Part shown: positions 1 through 8,420 of the stretch, piece by piece
Layout: the number at the start of each line of letters is the position of its first letter
Numbering within the stretch: position 1 is the stretch's first letter
Source: UMGS1002 sp050309735
Lineage (GTDB): Bacteria > Bacillota > Clostridia > Oscillospirales > CAG-272
Length of the DNA stretch: 64,000 nucleotides
Direction: 5' to 3'
Assembly: GCA_050309735.1 (NCBI GenBank)
Contig: JBNRMS010000017.1
Span: 1 to 64,000 of the forward strand
The notes under the pieces: model-generated
Told to the model about the DNA's origin: nothing
Databases searched by the model: none
Seen by the model: the letters and a program-made list of their open reading frames with translations, nothing else
Position numbers and translations under genes: made by a program

Positions 1-12
1 TAAGTTGTCGCG

Positions 13-69
13 TTGATTTGTGATTCCTCCGTTCGGGGCTTCGCCCCTCTCTCCGTCATCACAAATCAA
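13..69. repeat. Long inverted repeat with inner hairpin
   Basis: A 12-bp arm, TTGATTTGTGAT (13-24), is perfectly repeated in inverted orientation at 58-69. An inner hairpin, GGGGC-TTC-GCCCC, sits at 35-47. The first bases (TAAGTTG) and CAACTT near 107-113 hint at an outer inverted layer that may begin outside the window. It looks like a REP/MITE-type intergenic element. No gene is seen at 1-264. Confidence 0.6.
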
Positions 70-193
70 ATTACTTAATCGTTACGAATTTACAATTAGT
101 GCAACTTGCTATTGCAATTTACGAAACTATTTTACAGCAGGAATTTGAATTTTACTGTAATATTATCACCGAGAGCGCACAGGCAGAAAATAT

Positions 194-225
194 CGGGCGA
201 AACTTATTTTTATAAGTTTCGCCCG
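194..225 (-). terminator. Terminator after the 286-aa isomerase gene
   Basis: A 14-bp perfect stem, CGGGCGAAACTTAT (194-207) with its complement at 212-225, has a 4-nt loop. It lies about 40 nt beyond the stop codon of the minus-strand gene and is followed on that strand by a T-rich stretch. Confidence 0.7.
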
Positions 226-264
226 GAATTTGTTTTTTGTTTAGATTTTAACTTAGAATCGGCT

Positions 265-1125
265 TTAATCGGCCAGCAAACCTGTGAGGTATTCGCCCAC
301 TCGCAAGCAGTAGCGAGCGATTTCGTCGCGAACCTCGAGGGGCATACGAAAGGTTTTTGTCTCGAAATTAAAGACCCCCTTATATTCGGCTGCCGAAAGG
401 CCCTTCATGGCGTCAATCCAGTCGATTGTACCGAGGAAGGGCATCAAATGCTCGTCGTCTCCGGCGTGGTTGTCGTTTACGTGGAGAACGGTGAGCCTTC
501 CTTTGAGGAGGCGAAGCTCTTCGGATTGAACAAGCCCCGTTGTGTTTGCGTGACCGAAATCCCAGCAGTTTTCCATGTCAAAATATTCGGAGAGGCGGAG
601 TATCTCGGCTGCCGTCGAGCCGAAACGGTGATGCCCCTCCTTTTCAAGCGGGCTTCTCATATTCTCAAAGGCGAGCTTAACGCCATGCTTTATCGCGTGT
701 TCTACAAAGGGTGTGTGGTACTCTATGTTTTTTTGAAAGGTTTTCTCGGCATCCTCGGGCAGGGCATCGAGCGCGCCTATCGGGTGTATTACGGCGTGCT
801 TGATGCCGGCAAAGCCGGCTGCCTCAATCGAGAGCAGCATATTCTTTTTGAACTGCTCCTTGTCCTCTCTGCCGTTTACCTTGATTTTTTTGAATGGAAG
901 ATGCCCGTAGTCCATCAGGATATCGTATTTCGCGGCAAGCTCGGCTGCTCCGCCGATGATTCTCTTCCAGTCGGCCCCCATGCCGGGTACTGTTTCTATA
1001 TCAAAATCAATCCCTTGGAAGCCGACCCGGTGGAAATGCTCGATCATTTCTGTGACTGTGAAAGAGCCTTTGGGATGTTTTGTGTGAAAACGTGAGGAGG
1101 CGCCGATTCTGAGCTTTTCTTTCAT
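265..1125 (-). CDS. Sugar phosphate isomerase/epimerase (xylose isomerase-like TIM barrel)
   Basis: This 286-residue protein fits the AP endonuclease 2/xylose-isomerase-like TIM-barrel family. Metal-ligand type segments are visible along the barrel: VIHPIGA, FENMRSP, CWDFGHANTTG and VLHVNDNHAGDDEHLMPF. The spacing of the ENM, DFGH and HVND motifs is the usual one for sugar isomerases and epimerases acting on small keto sugars. The substrate cannot be read from sequence. AAAGGA lies 11 nt before the ATG. The gene sits 31 nt downstream of the sulfatase on the same strand, so the two are probably co-transcribed. That suggests catabolism of a sugar freed from a sulfated glycan, which is inference. 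A paralogous-looking gene lies at the other end of the window (62823-63719). Confidence 0.85.
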   Translation of the reverse strand: MKEKLRIGASSRFHTKHPKGSFTVTEMIEHFHRVGFQGIDFDIETVPGMGADWKRIIGGAAELAAKYDILMDYGHLPFKKIKVNGREDKEQFKKNMLLSIEAAGFAGIKHAVIHPIGALDALPEDAEKTFQKNIEYHTPFVEHAIKHGVKLAFENMRSPLEKEGHHRFGSTAAEILRLSEYFDMENCWDFGHANTTGLVQSEELRLLKGRLTVLHVNDNHAGDDEHLMPFLGTIDWIDAMKGLSAAEYKGVFNFETKTFRMPLEVRDEIARYCLRVGEYLTGLLAD

Positions 1126-1156
1126 AATTATAGAAATCCTTTCCTGCTGAATTTAT

Positions 1157-2701
1157 TTAGTGCTGCACGAAGCTGTGGCTGTCATACTGCCCATGACCAC
1201 TGACATCCTCAATCCATCCGTCAAATTCCGGAAGCGAATATTTTTGGAACCATCCCGAAAGCTGCCCGCGCATCTCCTCAACACGCCCCTTCTCTGCCCG
1301 ATCGTTGATAAGATTGTTTTTCTCGTCCGGGTCGTTTTTAAGGTCAAACAGCTCATCGCAGCCCGGCATTCTGCGGGCAACATATTTCCAATCCTTTGTG
1401 CGGATCATGCGAACCGGACCATATTCGTCAAAGACAACGACATTCTCGCGCTCTCCCTTTGCGCTCTCCCCTCTGAGTATATCGGCAAAGCTCTTGCCCG
1501 GCATCAGCTCGTCGGGCTCATAGGGGACACCTGCGAAATCAAGGATGGTGCCGAACACGTCATAATGGCTGAGCAGCGCTTCGGAAACCCGCCCTGAGGG
1601 TATTGTTCCGGGCATTGAAAAGATTCCGGGCACTTTGACCGAGGTGTCGTACATATTCATCGGATATGTGCCGTTTCCCTTGCCAAAAATGCCGTGATGC
1701 CCCATATTGCTGCCGTTGTCGCTCGTAAATACTATCAAGGTGTCCTCGCGCAGACCCTGACGCTCAAGCTCGGCTATAACCCTGCCGAAAGATTCGTCCA
1801 TTGCGGTGACGGCGGCGAAATACCCGGTAAGGCTCTCGCGCCGGTAGTCTTGCCAGCACTCGCGTATCGGCGCATAATTGGCATGGATATATCTCACACC
1901 GTGGCGAGGCTTTTTCTTCCAGTCCTCAAACGACATATCAACATCGCGAACCCACGGGTGGGGCTCTTGGTTAGGTATTGAATCGAAGGGGCAGCCGTCG
2001 TACATATCGTAATATTTGCGAGGGTGGCACTCCTTTGCCCAGGGGGAGTGGGGAGCGGTGTAGTGTATAGACAGGCAGAAGGGCTTGTCTCTCTCTCGGC
2101 TATGCAGGAAATTTATTGCGTTGTCGGTTATATAGTCGGTTACATAGCAATTGTGCTTCATCACCATCCGCCCGTTCTCATAGACTATCGGGAACATATA
2201 GTTCTCAGCACCCTGACTGGTTGTCCGCCACCATTTAAATCCGGCCTGCGGTGTGGCGCTGTCTCCCATATGCCATTTTCCCGAGAGACCGCATTCATAG
2301 CCTTCCTTTGCCAGAAGATCGGTAAAGGTTGTCAGATTATCAAGATAACGACGCGGCCTGTCGCCCTTAAGCCCGATTGAAGGCCACCTGTATTCAAAGG
2401 GCATATCAGCCCTTTCTTTTTTGAATTCCTCGCGGATATCGTCTGCGAGTACCTCCTCGTCCATGTGGCCGGTGGCGAGCCAATCGTGAACTCCGTGTGA
2501 GGAGGGGATCCGCCCGGTGTAGAGCGACATCCGCGCGGGGGAGCAGACGGGCGAAGTGCAGAAAAAGTTTTCCATCCGCACACCGTCCGCCGCTAGTTTA
2601 TCAAGCGTGGGGGTTTTGAGTTCTTGATTTCCCGCGCAGCCCATTGCCCAGGAACCCTGATCGTCGGTCACAACAAACAGAATATTCGGTCTCTTTACCA
2701 T
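1157..2701 (-). CDS. Sulfatase (arylsulfatase family, Cys-type)
   Basis: This 514-residue protein carries the alkaline-phosphatase-superfamily sulfatase fold. The N-terminus, PNILFVVTDDQG, supplies the metal-binding Asp13 and Asp14. CSPAR at residues 53-57 is the formylglycine motif, with Cys53 as the residue to be oxidised. KWHMGD and FTSDNGSNMGHHG are the expected later metal and substrate segments. No signal peptide is present, so it is probably cytoplasmic and would act on imported small sulfated sugars. In anaerobes Cys-type sulfatases need the radical-SAM maturase anSME, and no such gene lies in this window. It precedes the TIM-barrel isomerase in a probable two-gene unit. Only repeats and a TATAAT-like box lie directly upstream. 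Confidence 0.92.
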   Translation of the reverse strand: MVKRPNILFVVTDDQGSWAMGCAGNQELKTPTLDKLAADGVRMENFFCTSPVCSPARMSLYTGRIPSSHGVHDWLATGHMDEEVLADDIREEFKKERADMPFEYRWPSIGLKGDRPRRYLDNLTTFTDLLAKEGYECGLSGKWHMGDSATPQAGFKWWRTTSQGAENYMFPIVYENGRMVMKHNCYVTDYITDNAINFLHSRERDKPFCLSIHYTAPHSPWAKECHPRKYYDMYDGCPFDSIPNQEPHPWVRDVDMSFEDWKKKPRHGVRYIHANYAPIRECWQDYRRESLTGYFAAVTAMDESFGRVIAELERQGLREDTLIVFTSDNGSNMGHHGIFGKGNGTYPMNMYDTSVKVPGIFSMPGTIPSGRVSEALLSHYDVFGTILDFAGVPYEPDELMPGKSFADILRGESAKGERENVVVFDEYGPVRMIRTKDWKYVARRMPGCDELFDLKNDPDEKNNLINDRAEKGRVEEMRGQLSGWFQKYSLPEFDGWIEDVSGHGQYDSHSFVQH

Positions 2702-2765
2702 AAAAGCCTCTTTCTGCCGGCCAAGATCGGTGAGTGCCGGCCAACATATTTAATGATACATACAT

Positions 2766-2950
2766 TATAACATAGTCGCAAGTGAATCTCTACCATGTGT
2801 TAGCTCGCTTTTGCGACATCGCAGGTTTCTTCGAAGCCTGCCAATGCGTATATTGTATCATAGTCGCAAGTGAATCTCTACCATAGTGTTAGCTCGCTTT
2901 TGCGACATCGCAGGTTTCTTCGAAGCCTGCCAATGCATATATTATATCAT
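2766..2950 (+). repeat. Structured repeat family A, two tandem units
   Basis: Two near-identical units of about 88 bp begin at 2775 and 2863. In each, GTCGCAA near the start is complementary to TTGCGAC about 40 nt later. This is followed by hairpin GCAGGTTTC-TTC-GAAGCCTGC (2821-2841 in the first unit). AT-rich junctions of the form TATATCAT separate and bound the units. Related copies occur at 28100-28285, 49205-49305 and, degraded, at 63750-63805. The remainder of 2951-3130 is AT-rich and shows no credible gene. Confidence 0.8.
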
Positions 2951-3135
2951 AAAAAGATAATTTTTTACAGTGGATATAAAAAAATATAAGTGTGCAAAAG
3001 TATCAGGCACAAGGGGGCAAGACAGCCGGGGCGCTTCTTAATATTTAGGTTATAATTTGATGTTTGTTGTGAAAAATATGAGAAAGCACCAAAAATTCGC
3101 CTCCCAGAACATAAGAATATTATAAAAATCCACAA

Positions 3136-3164
3136 TTGACATAGCCCGGTCAATGTGATAAACT
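3136..3164 (+). promoter_or_regulatory. Promoter of the ilv-leu operon
   Basis: TTGACA (3136-3141), a 17-bp spacer and TAAACT (3159-3164) form a good sigma-A promoter. TTGAC-N8-GTCAA (3136-3153) is an inverted repeat over the -35 box and could be an operator. The predicted start, near 3171, leaves about 29 nt before the leader peptide. Confidence 0.7.
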
Positions 3165-3199
3165 TAAACAAATACAGGAAAAGCAAAGGAATTTACACA

Positions 3200-3313
3200 A
3201 TGATGTCCTTCACATCCGGTTCTATTATTGTCGTCGTCGGGCTCGTACTAATTATACGGGTCCTTATTGGCGTTTCAATGAATAGACGGTTGTGTAACAG
3301 TAACATTGTTTAA
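3200..3313 (+). CDS. Branched-chain-rich leader peptide of the ilv-leu operon
   Basis: This 37-codon ORF starts ATG-ATG, 9 nt after AAAGGA (3185-3190). Residues 9-25 read IIVVVGLVLIIRVLIGV, so 14 of 17 are Ile, Val or Leu, the end products of the operon. It lies between a sigma-A promoter and an intrinsic terminator (3359-3390) that precedes ilvB. This is the classical layout for ribosome-mediated attenuation: stalling on scarce Ile-, Val- or Leu-tRNA would free downstream RNA to form an antiterminator. TGTGTA within the last leader codons (3291-3296) is complementary to TACACA in the terminator (3367-3372). ACTGTG (3334-3339) is complementary to CACAGT (3369-3374). Such runs could also occur in a small membrane peptide by chance. 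No T-box consensus is present here. Confidence 0.72.
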   Translation: MMSFTSGSIIVVVGLVLIIRVLIGVSMNRRLCNSNIV

Positions 3314-3358
3314 TCAGCAAAACTCCCGCATGAACTGTGGGCTGGAATAAACGGTGAA

Positions 3359-3390
3359 TCTTACGGTACACAGTGCCGTAAGATTTTTTT
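3359..3390 (+). terminator. Attenuator terminator before ilvB
   Basis: TCTTACGGTAC (3359-3369) pairs with GTGCCGTAAGA (3373-3383) across an ACA loop, giving 11 bp including one G-U pair. Seven T residues follow. It lies inside the transcript, 45 nt after the leader peptide stop and 39 nt before ilvB, so it is placed to act as an attenuator. Confidence 0.85.
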
Positions 3391-3429
3391 AGCTTTTCTA
3401 CAAAACTCAGCATAAGGAGCCGCATACCA

Positions 3430-5091
3430 ATGAAAATGAACGGAGCACAGATAATAGTTGAGACCTTGATTGAAATGGGGTGCGAATGTGTGTTCGGATA
3501 CCCCGGAGGAGCAGTCCTTAGCATCTATGACGAGCTCTACAAGGCCGGCGGAAGAATTCGCCACATAATAACGGCGCACGAACAGGGCGCGGCTCACGCC
3601 GCCGACGGTTATGCCCGCGTCTCGGGCAAGGTTGGAGTTGTGTTTGCAACATCGGGGCCGGGCGCGACAAATCTTGTCACCGGTATTGCCACGGCACATC
3701 TTGATTCGGTTCCCCTGGTTGCCATCACCGGCAACGTCGCTCTGCCTCTGCTTGGGCGAGACAGCTTTCAAGAGGTTGACACAATGGGAATTACTATGCC
3801 GATAACAAAGCACAACTATATTGTCAAGGACGTAAAGGACCTGGCGCCGACAATCCGCGAGGCCTTCGCCGTCGCCACATCGGGGAGGCCGGGACCGGTG
3901 CTGATTGATATCCCAAAGGATGTTCAAGCCGGCGTTGCCGACTATACCCCGGCTGCCCCGATAAAGAAAGAGAGCCTCCCAATTCCGACCGACAATGAGA
4001 TTGACAAGGTGGTCGAGTATATTAAAGAAGCCAGAAAGCCTTTTATATACAGCGGCGGCGGGGTTGTTCTCTCGGGTGCGGGCCGAGAGGTTGCGGCGCT
4101 TGCCGAGCGAGCCGGTGCCTATGTCGGCTTTAGCATGATGGGGCTTTCGGCTCTCCCGGGCGATCTTCCTTACTGCCTTGGGATGACCGGAATGCACGGC
4201 CGCTTTGCTGCGACAAAGGCAAATTCCGAGGCCGATTTGATAGTTGCCGTTGGCGTTCGTTTCTCAGACCGGGCGACCGGCAATAAAGCAAGATATTCGC
4301 AAAACGCAAAGATAATTCATATTGATATTGACTATGCCGAGATAGATAAAAACATACCCGTCTGCCTCGGGCTTACCGGCGACATAAAAGAAACGCTTGC
4401 GCGGATTCTCTCAAAGCTTGAGCCTCAGTCGCGCCCCGAATGGGCGGCCGAGGTCGGCGATATGATAAAAGAAGAAATTTCAAACTATCCTGTCGGAAAA
4501 CCCCTTCATCCTAAAAACATTCTTGAGAAAGTAAAAGAGAAGGCGGGGGGAGACGCGATAGTCGCCACAGACGTCGGCCAGCATCAGATGTGGACGGCGC
4601 AGTATTACAGATTCGAGCGCCCGCGCACCTTCCTCACCTCGGGAGGTCTTGGAACAATGGGATTTGGAATGGGCGCCGCTATCGGAGGATATATAGCAAG
4701 GGGAGAGGGAAGGGCTCTGCTCATAACCGGCGACGGCAGTTTTGGTATGAATTTAAACGAGCTGTCAACCGCGGTGACAAACCGGATTCCGCTCGTGATA
4801 ATCATCATGAACAACGGCACTCTTGGCATGGTGCGCCAGTGGCAGACCCTCTTTTATGACAAACGTTACTCCTCAACAACGCTCGGGAGAAGAACCGATT
4901 TTGTTAAACTTGCCGAGGCATTCGGGGCGGTGGGCATAAGGGTGAGTAAGGCGAGCGAGCTTGACCGGGCGCTCGAGACAGCCTTTGGTGTCGACGGTCC
5001 GGTGGTGGTCGACTGCATAATAGACATAGACGAATACGTTCTTCCGATGATACCGCCGGGCGGGTCAATCGAGAATATCATTGTGAAATAG
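3430..5091 (+). CDS. ilvB: Acetolactate synthase, large catalytic subunit
   Basis: This 553-residue ThDP enzyme condenses two pyruvates to 2-acetolactate, or pyruvate with 2-ketobutyrate to 2-aceto-2-hydroxybutyrate. It is the first common step of valine, leucine and isoleucine synthesis. The ThDP-activating glutamate is Glu51 in ITAHEQGAAHAADGYAR. The C-terminal ThDP/Mg motif begins at TGDGSFGMNLNEL (about residues 430-442) and continues to MNNGTLGM. Full length matches the family. AAGGAG lies 10 nt before the ATG. It is the first structural gene after the leader peptide and attenuator, and ilvN follows after 12 nt. The pairing with a regulatory subunit and the full operon favour the anabolic enzyme over catabolic AlsS. 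Confidence 0.97.
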   Translation: MKMNGAQIIVETLIEMGCECVFGYPGGAVLSIYDELYKAGGRIRHIITAHEQGAAHAADGYARVSGKVGVVFATSGPGATNLVTGIATAHLDSVPLVAITGNVALPLLGRDSFQEVDTMGITMPITKHNYIVKDVKDLAPTIREAFAVATSGRPGPVLIDIPKDVQAGVADYTPAAPIKKESLPIPTDNEIDKVVEYIKEARKPFIYSGGGVVLSGAGREVAALAERAGAYVGFSMMGLSALPGDLPYCLGMTGMHGRFAATKANSEADLIVAVGVRFSDRATGNKARYSQNAKIIHIDIDYAEIDKNIPVCLGLTGDIKETLARILSKLEPQSRPEWAAEVGDMIKEEISNYPVGKPLHPKNILEKVKEKAGGDAIVATDVGQHQMWTAQYYRFERPRTFLTSGGLGTMGFGMGAAIGGYIARGEGRALLITGDGSFGMNLNELSTAVTNRIPLVIIIMNNGTLGMVRQWQTLFYDKRYSSTTLGRRTDFVKLAEAFGAVGIRVSKASELDRALETAFGVDGPVVVDCIIDIDEYVLPMIPPGGSIENIIVK

Positions 5092-5103
5092 GAGGGGAGG
5101 AAG

Positions 5104-5616
5104 ATGAATAAAGACCGGTTTATTTTAGGCGTAATCGTGGATAACCGTTTCGGCGTTCTGACTCGTGTGTCGGGGCTTATTTCGCGGCGGGGATACAATA
5201 TTGACAGTCTCTCGGTCAGCGAGACCGACGACCCCGCGCTCTCGCGCATGACTATAGTCGTGCGGGGCGACGATTATATTAAAAACCAAATAGTCAGACA
5301 GCTCTCAAAGTTGCATGATGTCAGGTGCGTTGAGCTTATGCCCGAGGACAGAATAGTGCTACGCGAGCATCTGCTGCTTAAAATCAGGGTTACTCCCGAA
5401 ACCCGCCCTGAAATATCAGAGGCGGTTAAGGTCTTCCGTGGCAAGGTAGTCGATTTCAATGCCGAGTCGATGATAATCGAGATTACGGGAGAGCCGGCTA
5501 AGCTTGGTGCCTTCGTTGATTACGCAAGCACAATCGGCATTATCGAAATGTGCCGCGCGGGTGCGCTGGCCATAGGGCGCGGCGGGCTGCCGCTCAAGGG
5601 CGAAAAAAACGAATAA
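5104..5616 (+). CDS. ilvN: Acetolactate synthase, small regulatory subunit
   Basis: This 170-residue protein is the regulatory partner of IlvB and normally confers valine feedback inhibition. The N-terminal ACT domain is clear at residues 5-80 (ILGVIVDNRFGVLTRVSGL, then RRGYNIDSLSVS), followed by the C-terminal ALS small-subunit domain. Length is typical of the short single-ACT bacterial form. It starts 12 nt after ilvB with a GGAGGGGAGG ribosome binding site and is followed by ilvC, so subunit stoichiometry is probably set by co-translation from one mRNA. Confidence 0.96.
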   Translation: MNKDRFILGVIVDNRFGVLTRVSGLISRRGYNIDSLSVSETDDPALSRMTIVVRGDDYIKNQIVRQLSKLHDVRCVELMPEDRIVLREHLLLKIRVTPETRPEISEAVKVFRGKVVDFNAESMIIEITGEPAKLGAFVDYASTIGIIEMCRAGALAIGRGGLPLKGEKNE

Positions 5617-5654
5617 GACAAAAATTTATAATTATTATAACAGGAGAATTTATC

Positions 5655-6647
5655 ATGGCAAAGATGTATTACGACAAGGATTGTAACCTCGGAGTGTTTA
5701 AGGGCAAGACGGTAGCCGTCATCGGCTATGGAAGCCAGGGACACGCGCACGCGCAGAATCTGCGCGACAGCGGGGTCAGAGTTATCGTAGGACTTTATGA
5801 GGGCTCAAAGTCGGCTGTTCGGGCAAAGGAGGCAGGGTTTACCGTTATGAACGCTGCAGACGCTGTGCTCAATGCCGATCTTGTGATGATTCTTATAAAC
5901 GACGAGAAGCAGGCTGCCCTGTACAAAAATGACATCAAGCCGAATATCAAGCCGGGTTCCACCCTCGCATTCGCCCACGGCTTCAACATCCATTATAATC
6001 AGATAATCCCGCCCGCCGATGTCGATGTCATCATGATTGCTCCTAAGGGGCCGGGGCATACGGTGAGAAGCCAGTACCTTGAGGGCAAGGGCGTTCCCTG
6101 CCTTATCGCGGTTTATCAGGATCACACCGGCAGCGCAAAGGAAACCGCACTAGCCTACGCGGGGGGGATCGGCGGCGGACGCGCCGGAATTCTTGAGACC
6201 ACCTTCAGAGAGGAAACCGAAACCGACCTCTTTGGCGAGCAGGCCGTGCTCTGCGGCGGCGTCACCGCCCTTATGAAGGCCGGATTTGATACACTTGTCG
6301 AAGCGGGATACCAGCCCGAGAGCGCTTATTTTGAGTGCATCCACGAGATGAAACTGATTATCGACCTTGTTGTGGCAGAGGGCATGGCCTTTATGAGAAA
6401 CTCGATTTCGGACACCGCCGAATATGGCGATTATACCACCGGCGAGCGCCTTATCACAGCCGAAACCAAAAAAGAGATGAAAAGGGTACTCACAGAAATC
6501 CAGAACGGCACCTTCGCCACAAAATGGATTCTCGAAAACCAAGCAGGGCGCCCCTCCTTCCTCGCTCGGCGCCGTCTTGAGAGCGAACATCTCTCCGAGG
6601 GGGTGGGCGCACAGCTTCGCGAGGCTATGAGCTGGAAAAAGCAATAA
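5655..6647 (+). CDS. ilvC: Ketol-acid reductoisomerase (class I)
   Basis: This 330-residue enzyme isomerises and reduces acetohydroxy acids to 2,3-dihydroxy acids using NAD(P)H and Mg2+. The Rossmann motif GYGSQGHAHAQNL begins at residue 24. The cofactor-selecting loop reads GLYEGSKS, where the serines usually bind the 2'-phosphate of NADPH. HGFNIHY and the FGEQAVLCGG and ECIHEMKLI metal-site segments are intact. I chose the ATG at 5655, preceded by AGGAG, over an upstream in-frame ATG at 5550 that would overlap ilvN. Length about 330 is that of class I enzymes. Confidence 0.97.
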   Translation: MAKMYYDKDCNLGVFKGKTVAVIGYGSQGHAHAQNLRDSGVRVIVGLYEGSKSAVRAKEAGFTVMNAADAVLNADLVMILINDEKQAALYKNDIKPNIKPGSTLAFAHGFNIHYNQIIPPADVDVIMIAPKGPGHTVRSQYLEGKGVPCLIAVYQDHTGSAKETALAYAGGIGGGRAGILETTFREETETDLFGEQAVLCGGVTALMKAGFDTLVEAGYQPESAYFECIHEMKLIIDLVVAEGMAFMRNSISDTAEYGDYTTGERLITAETKKEMKRVLTEIQNGTFATKWILENQAGRPSFLARRRLESEHLSEGVGAQLREAMSWKKQ

Positions 6648-6661
6648 AAAACACTGAAAGG

Positions 6662-6697
6662 ATGTCGTCCCCGCGGGACGTGGTTGCGATAATATGA
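6662..6697 (+). CDS. Possible 11-codon mini-ORF coupled to ilvD
   Basis: GAAAGG lies directly before an ATG at 6662. This opens an 11-codon frame (MSSPRDVVAII) whose TGA overlaps the ilvD ATG as ATGA (6694-6697). The ilvD ATG itself has no nearby Shine-Dalgarno sequence. The 6-bp hairpin CGTCCC-CGC-GGGACG lies between the SD and the ilvD start. This suggests that ilvD translation depends on ribosomes terminating at the mini-ORF. The peptide need not have a function. Confidence 0.35.
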   Translation: MSSPRDVVAII

Positions 6698-8373
6698 ACA
6701 GCGACAAAATAAAATCCGGTGTCGAGAGGGCTCCGCAGCGGGCGCTACTCAAGGCGATGGGATATTCAGATAGTCAACTAAAAAAACCTCTCGTCGGGAT
6801 TGTCAATTCCTTCAATGAAATTGTGCCGGGGCATATACACTTGAAGGATATCTCAGGCGCAGTGCATGACGGTGTTCTTGCCGCCGGGGGAACCCCGGCC
6901 GAATTCAATGTCATCGGCATATGCGACGGGCTTGCAATGGGACATGAGGGGATGAAATATTCGCTCAGCTCGCGCGAGGTTATCGCAGACAGTGTCGAGT
7001 GCATGGTTCGCGCGCACTGCTTTGACGCTCTTGTGTTTATTCCGAACTGCGACAAGATAGTTCCCGCAATGCTGATGGCTGCGGCAAGGCTTAATATTCC
7101 CTCGGTTTTTGTCTCGGGCGGCCCCATGCTCTCTCTGTCAGACGGCTGCGGAAATTCGCTCGATCTTAACAGCGCCTTTGAAGCCGTTGGGGCATATAAG
7201 GCCGGCACTATAGACGAGGATCAGCTTGCGGCAATAGAAGACTCGGCCTGTCCCGGCTGCGGTTCCTGCTCGGGTATGTTCACGGCAAATTCGATGAACT
7301 GTCTTTCGGAGGCGCTCGGTATGGCTCTGCCCGGAAACGGCTCGATACCCGCCGTATACTCAAAGCGCATAATTCTTGCAAAAGAGGCCGGAGAGCTTGT
7401 TATGAGAGCGCTTGAGCTGAATATTCGCCCGCGCGATGTTATGACAAGGACGGCATTTCTAAACGCTCTTGCCGTTGATATGGCGCTCGGCTGCTCGACA
7501 AACTCGGTGCTGCACCTTCTGGCGATAGCCAATGAAGCGGGCGTTGCGCTCGACCAAACCCTGATAAACGAGATAAGCGAGGCAACCCCCAATCTCTGCC
7601 GCCTTGCCCCGGCCGGACACCACCATATGCAGGACTTGTACAACGCCGGAGGCGTTTACAAGGTGATTGAAAATCTGGTTGGCGCCGGATTTGTAAATCC
7701 CGAGGCGCTGACAGTTACGGGAAAAACAATCGGCGGCAATATCTCAGACCCGGCCTTTTGCATACCTGTCACAAATAAGGACGTAATAAGGCCGATTGAC
7801 AACCCCTATTCAAAGACCGGAGGGCTTGCGGTGCTCTTTGGCTCGCTTGCCCCCCGCGGCGGGGTGGTCAAGCGCAGCGCAGTAGCTCCCGAAATGCTCC
7901 GGCATAGCGGCCCCGCCCGCGTTTTTGACAGCGAGGAAGAGGCGATAGCCGCAATTTACGACGGCAAGATAAAGAAGGGCGACGTGGTTGTTATCCGCTA
8001 CGAGGGACCCTCGGGCGGGCCCGGAATGCGCGAGATGCTCGGTCCGACCTCGGCTATTGCCGGAATGGGACTTGACAAGGAGGTTGCTCTTGTTACAGAC
8101 GGCCGCTTCTCGGGCGCAACGCGCGGCGCCGCGATAGGTCATATTTCGCCCGAGGCCGCCGCCGGCGGCGCGATAGCCTATGTTGTCGAGGGCGATATAA
8201 TATCTATTGACATTCCCGCTTACACAATAAATCTTGAAGTTTCAGAAGACGAAATGGAGCGCCGCCGGCGCGAAATGAAAATTAAGAAGAAAACTAATCT
8301 TAAGGGCTACATTAAAAGATACGCTGAAAACGTTTCCTCGGCCGACAGGGGAGCAATTATAAATTACGAGTAA
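6694..8373 (+). CDS. ilvD: Dihydroxy-acid dehydratase
   Basis: This 559-residue Fe-S enzyme dehydrates 2,3-dihydroxy acids to the 2-keto acids preceding valine and isoleucine. Cluster-ligand cysteines are visible in FIPNCDKIVPAM and in the CPGCGSCSGMFTANSMNCL segment near residues 186-204. EGPSGGPGMREML and TDGRFSGATRG are signature segments. Full length. The start at 6694 overlaps a mini-ORF stop and lacks its own close ribosome binding site, so translational coupling is likely. The Fe-S cluster makes this an oxygen-sensitive step, which fits an anaerobe. Confidence 0.96.
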   Translation: MNSDKIKSGVERAPQRALLKAMGYSDSQLKKPLVGIVNSFNEIVPGHIHLKDISGAVHDGVLAAGGTPAEFNVIGICDGLAMGHEGMKYSLSSREVIADSVECMVRAHCFDALVFIPNCDKIVPAMLMAAARLNIPSVFVSGGPMLSLSDGCGNSLDLNSAFEAVGAYKAGTIDEDQLAAIEDSACPGCGSCSGMFTANSMNCLSEALGMALPGNGSIPAVYSKRIILAKEAGELVMRALELNIRPRDVMTRTAFLNALAVDMALGCSTNSVLHLLAIANEAGVALDQTLINEISEATPNLCRLAPAGHHHMQDLYNAGGVYKVIENLVGAGFVNPEALTVTGKTIGGNISDPAFCIPVTNKDVIRPIDNPYSKTGGLAVLFGSLAPRGGVVKRSAVAPEMLRHSGPARVFDSEEEAIAAIYDGKIKKGDVVVIRYEGPSGGPGMREMLGPTSAIAGMGLDKEVALVTDGRFSGATRGAAIGHISPEAAAGGAIAYVVEGDIISIDIPAYTINLEVSEDEMERRRREMKIKKKTNLKGYIKRYAENVSSADRGAIINYE

Positions 8374-8420
8374 AAGGGTTTGCCGGCTGCCTTTGCGGGG
8401 AAATTTTATCGGGGAACACT

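Noticed and set aside
106..1095. 329-residue plus-strand ORF over the first isomerase gene
   Set aside because: It is antisense to a clear TIM-barrel gene with family motifs and has no ribosome binding site or recognisable protein features.
2766..2950. Tandem repeats resembling a short CRISPR array
   Set aside because: Only two units are present, the whole unit of about 88 bp is repeated rather than repeats with unique spacers, and no cas genes are near.
2965..3186. 73-residue hydrophobic minus-strand ORF upstream of ilvB
   Set aside because: The region is AT-rich, the ORF overlaps the ilv promoter, and no ribosome binding site is convincing. The hydrophobicity follows from base composition.
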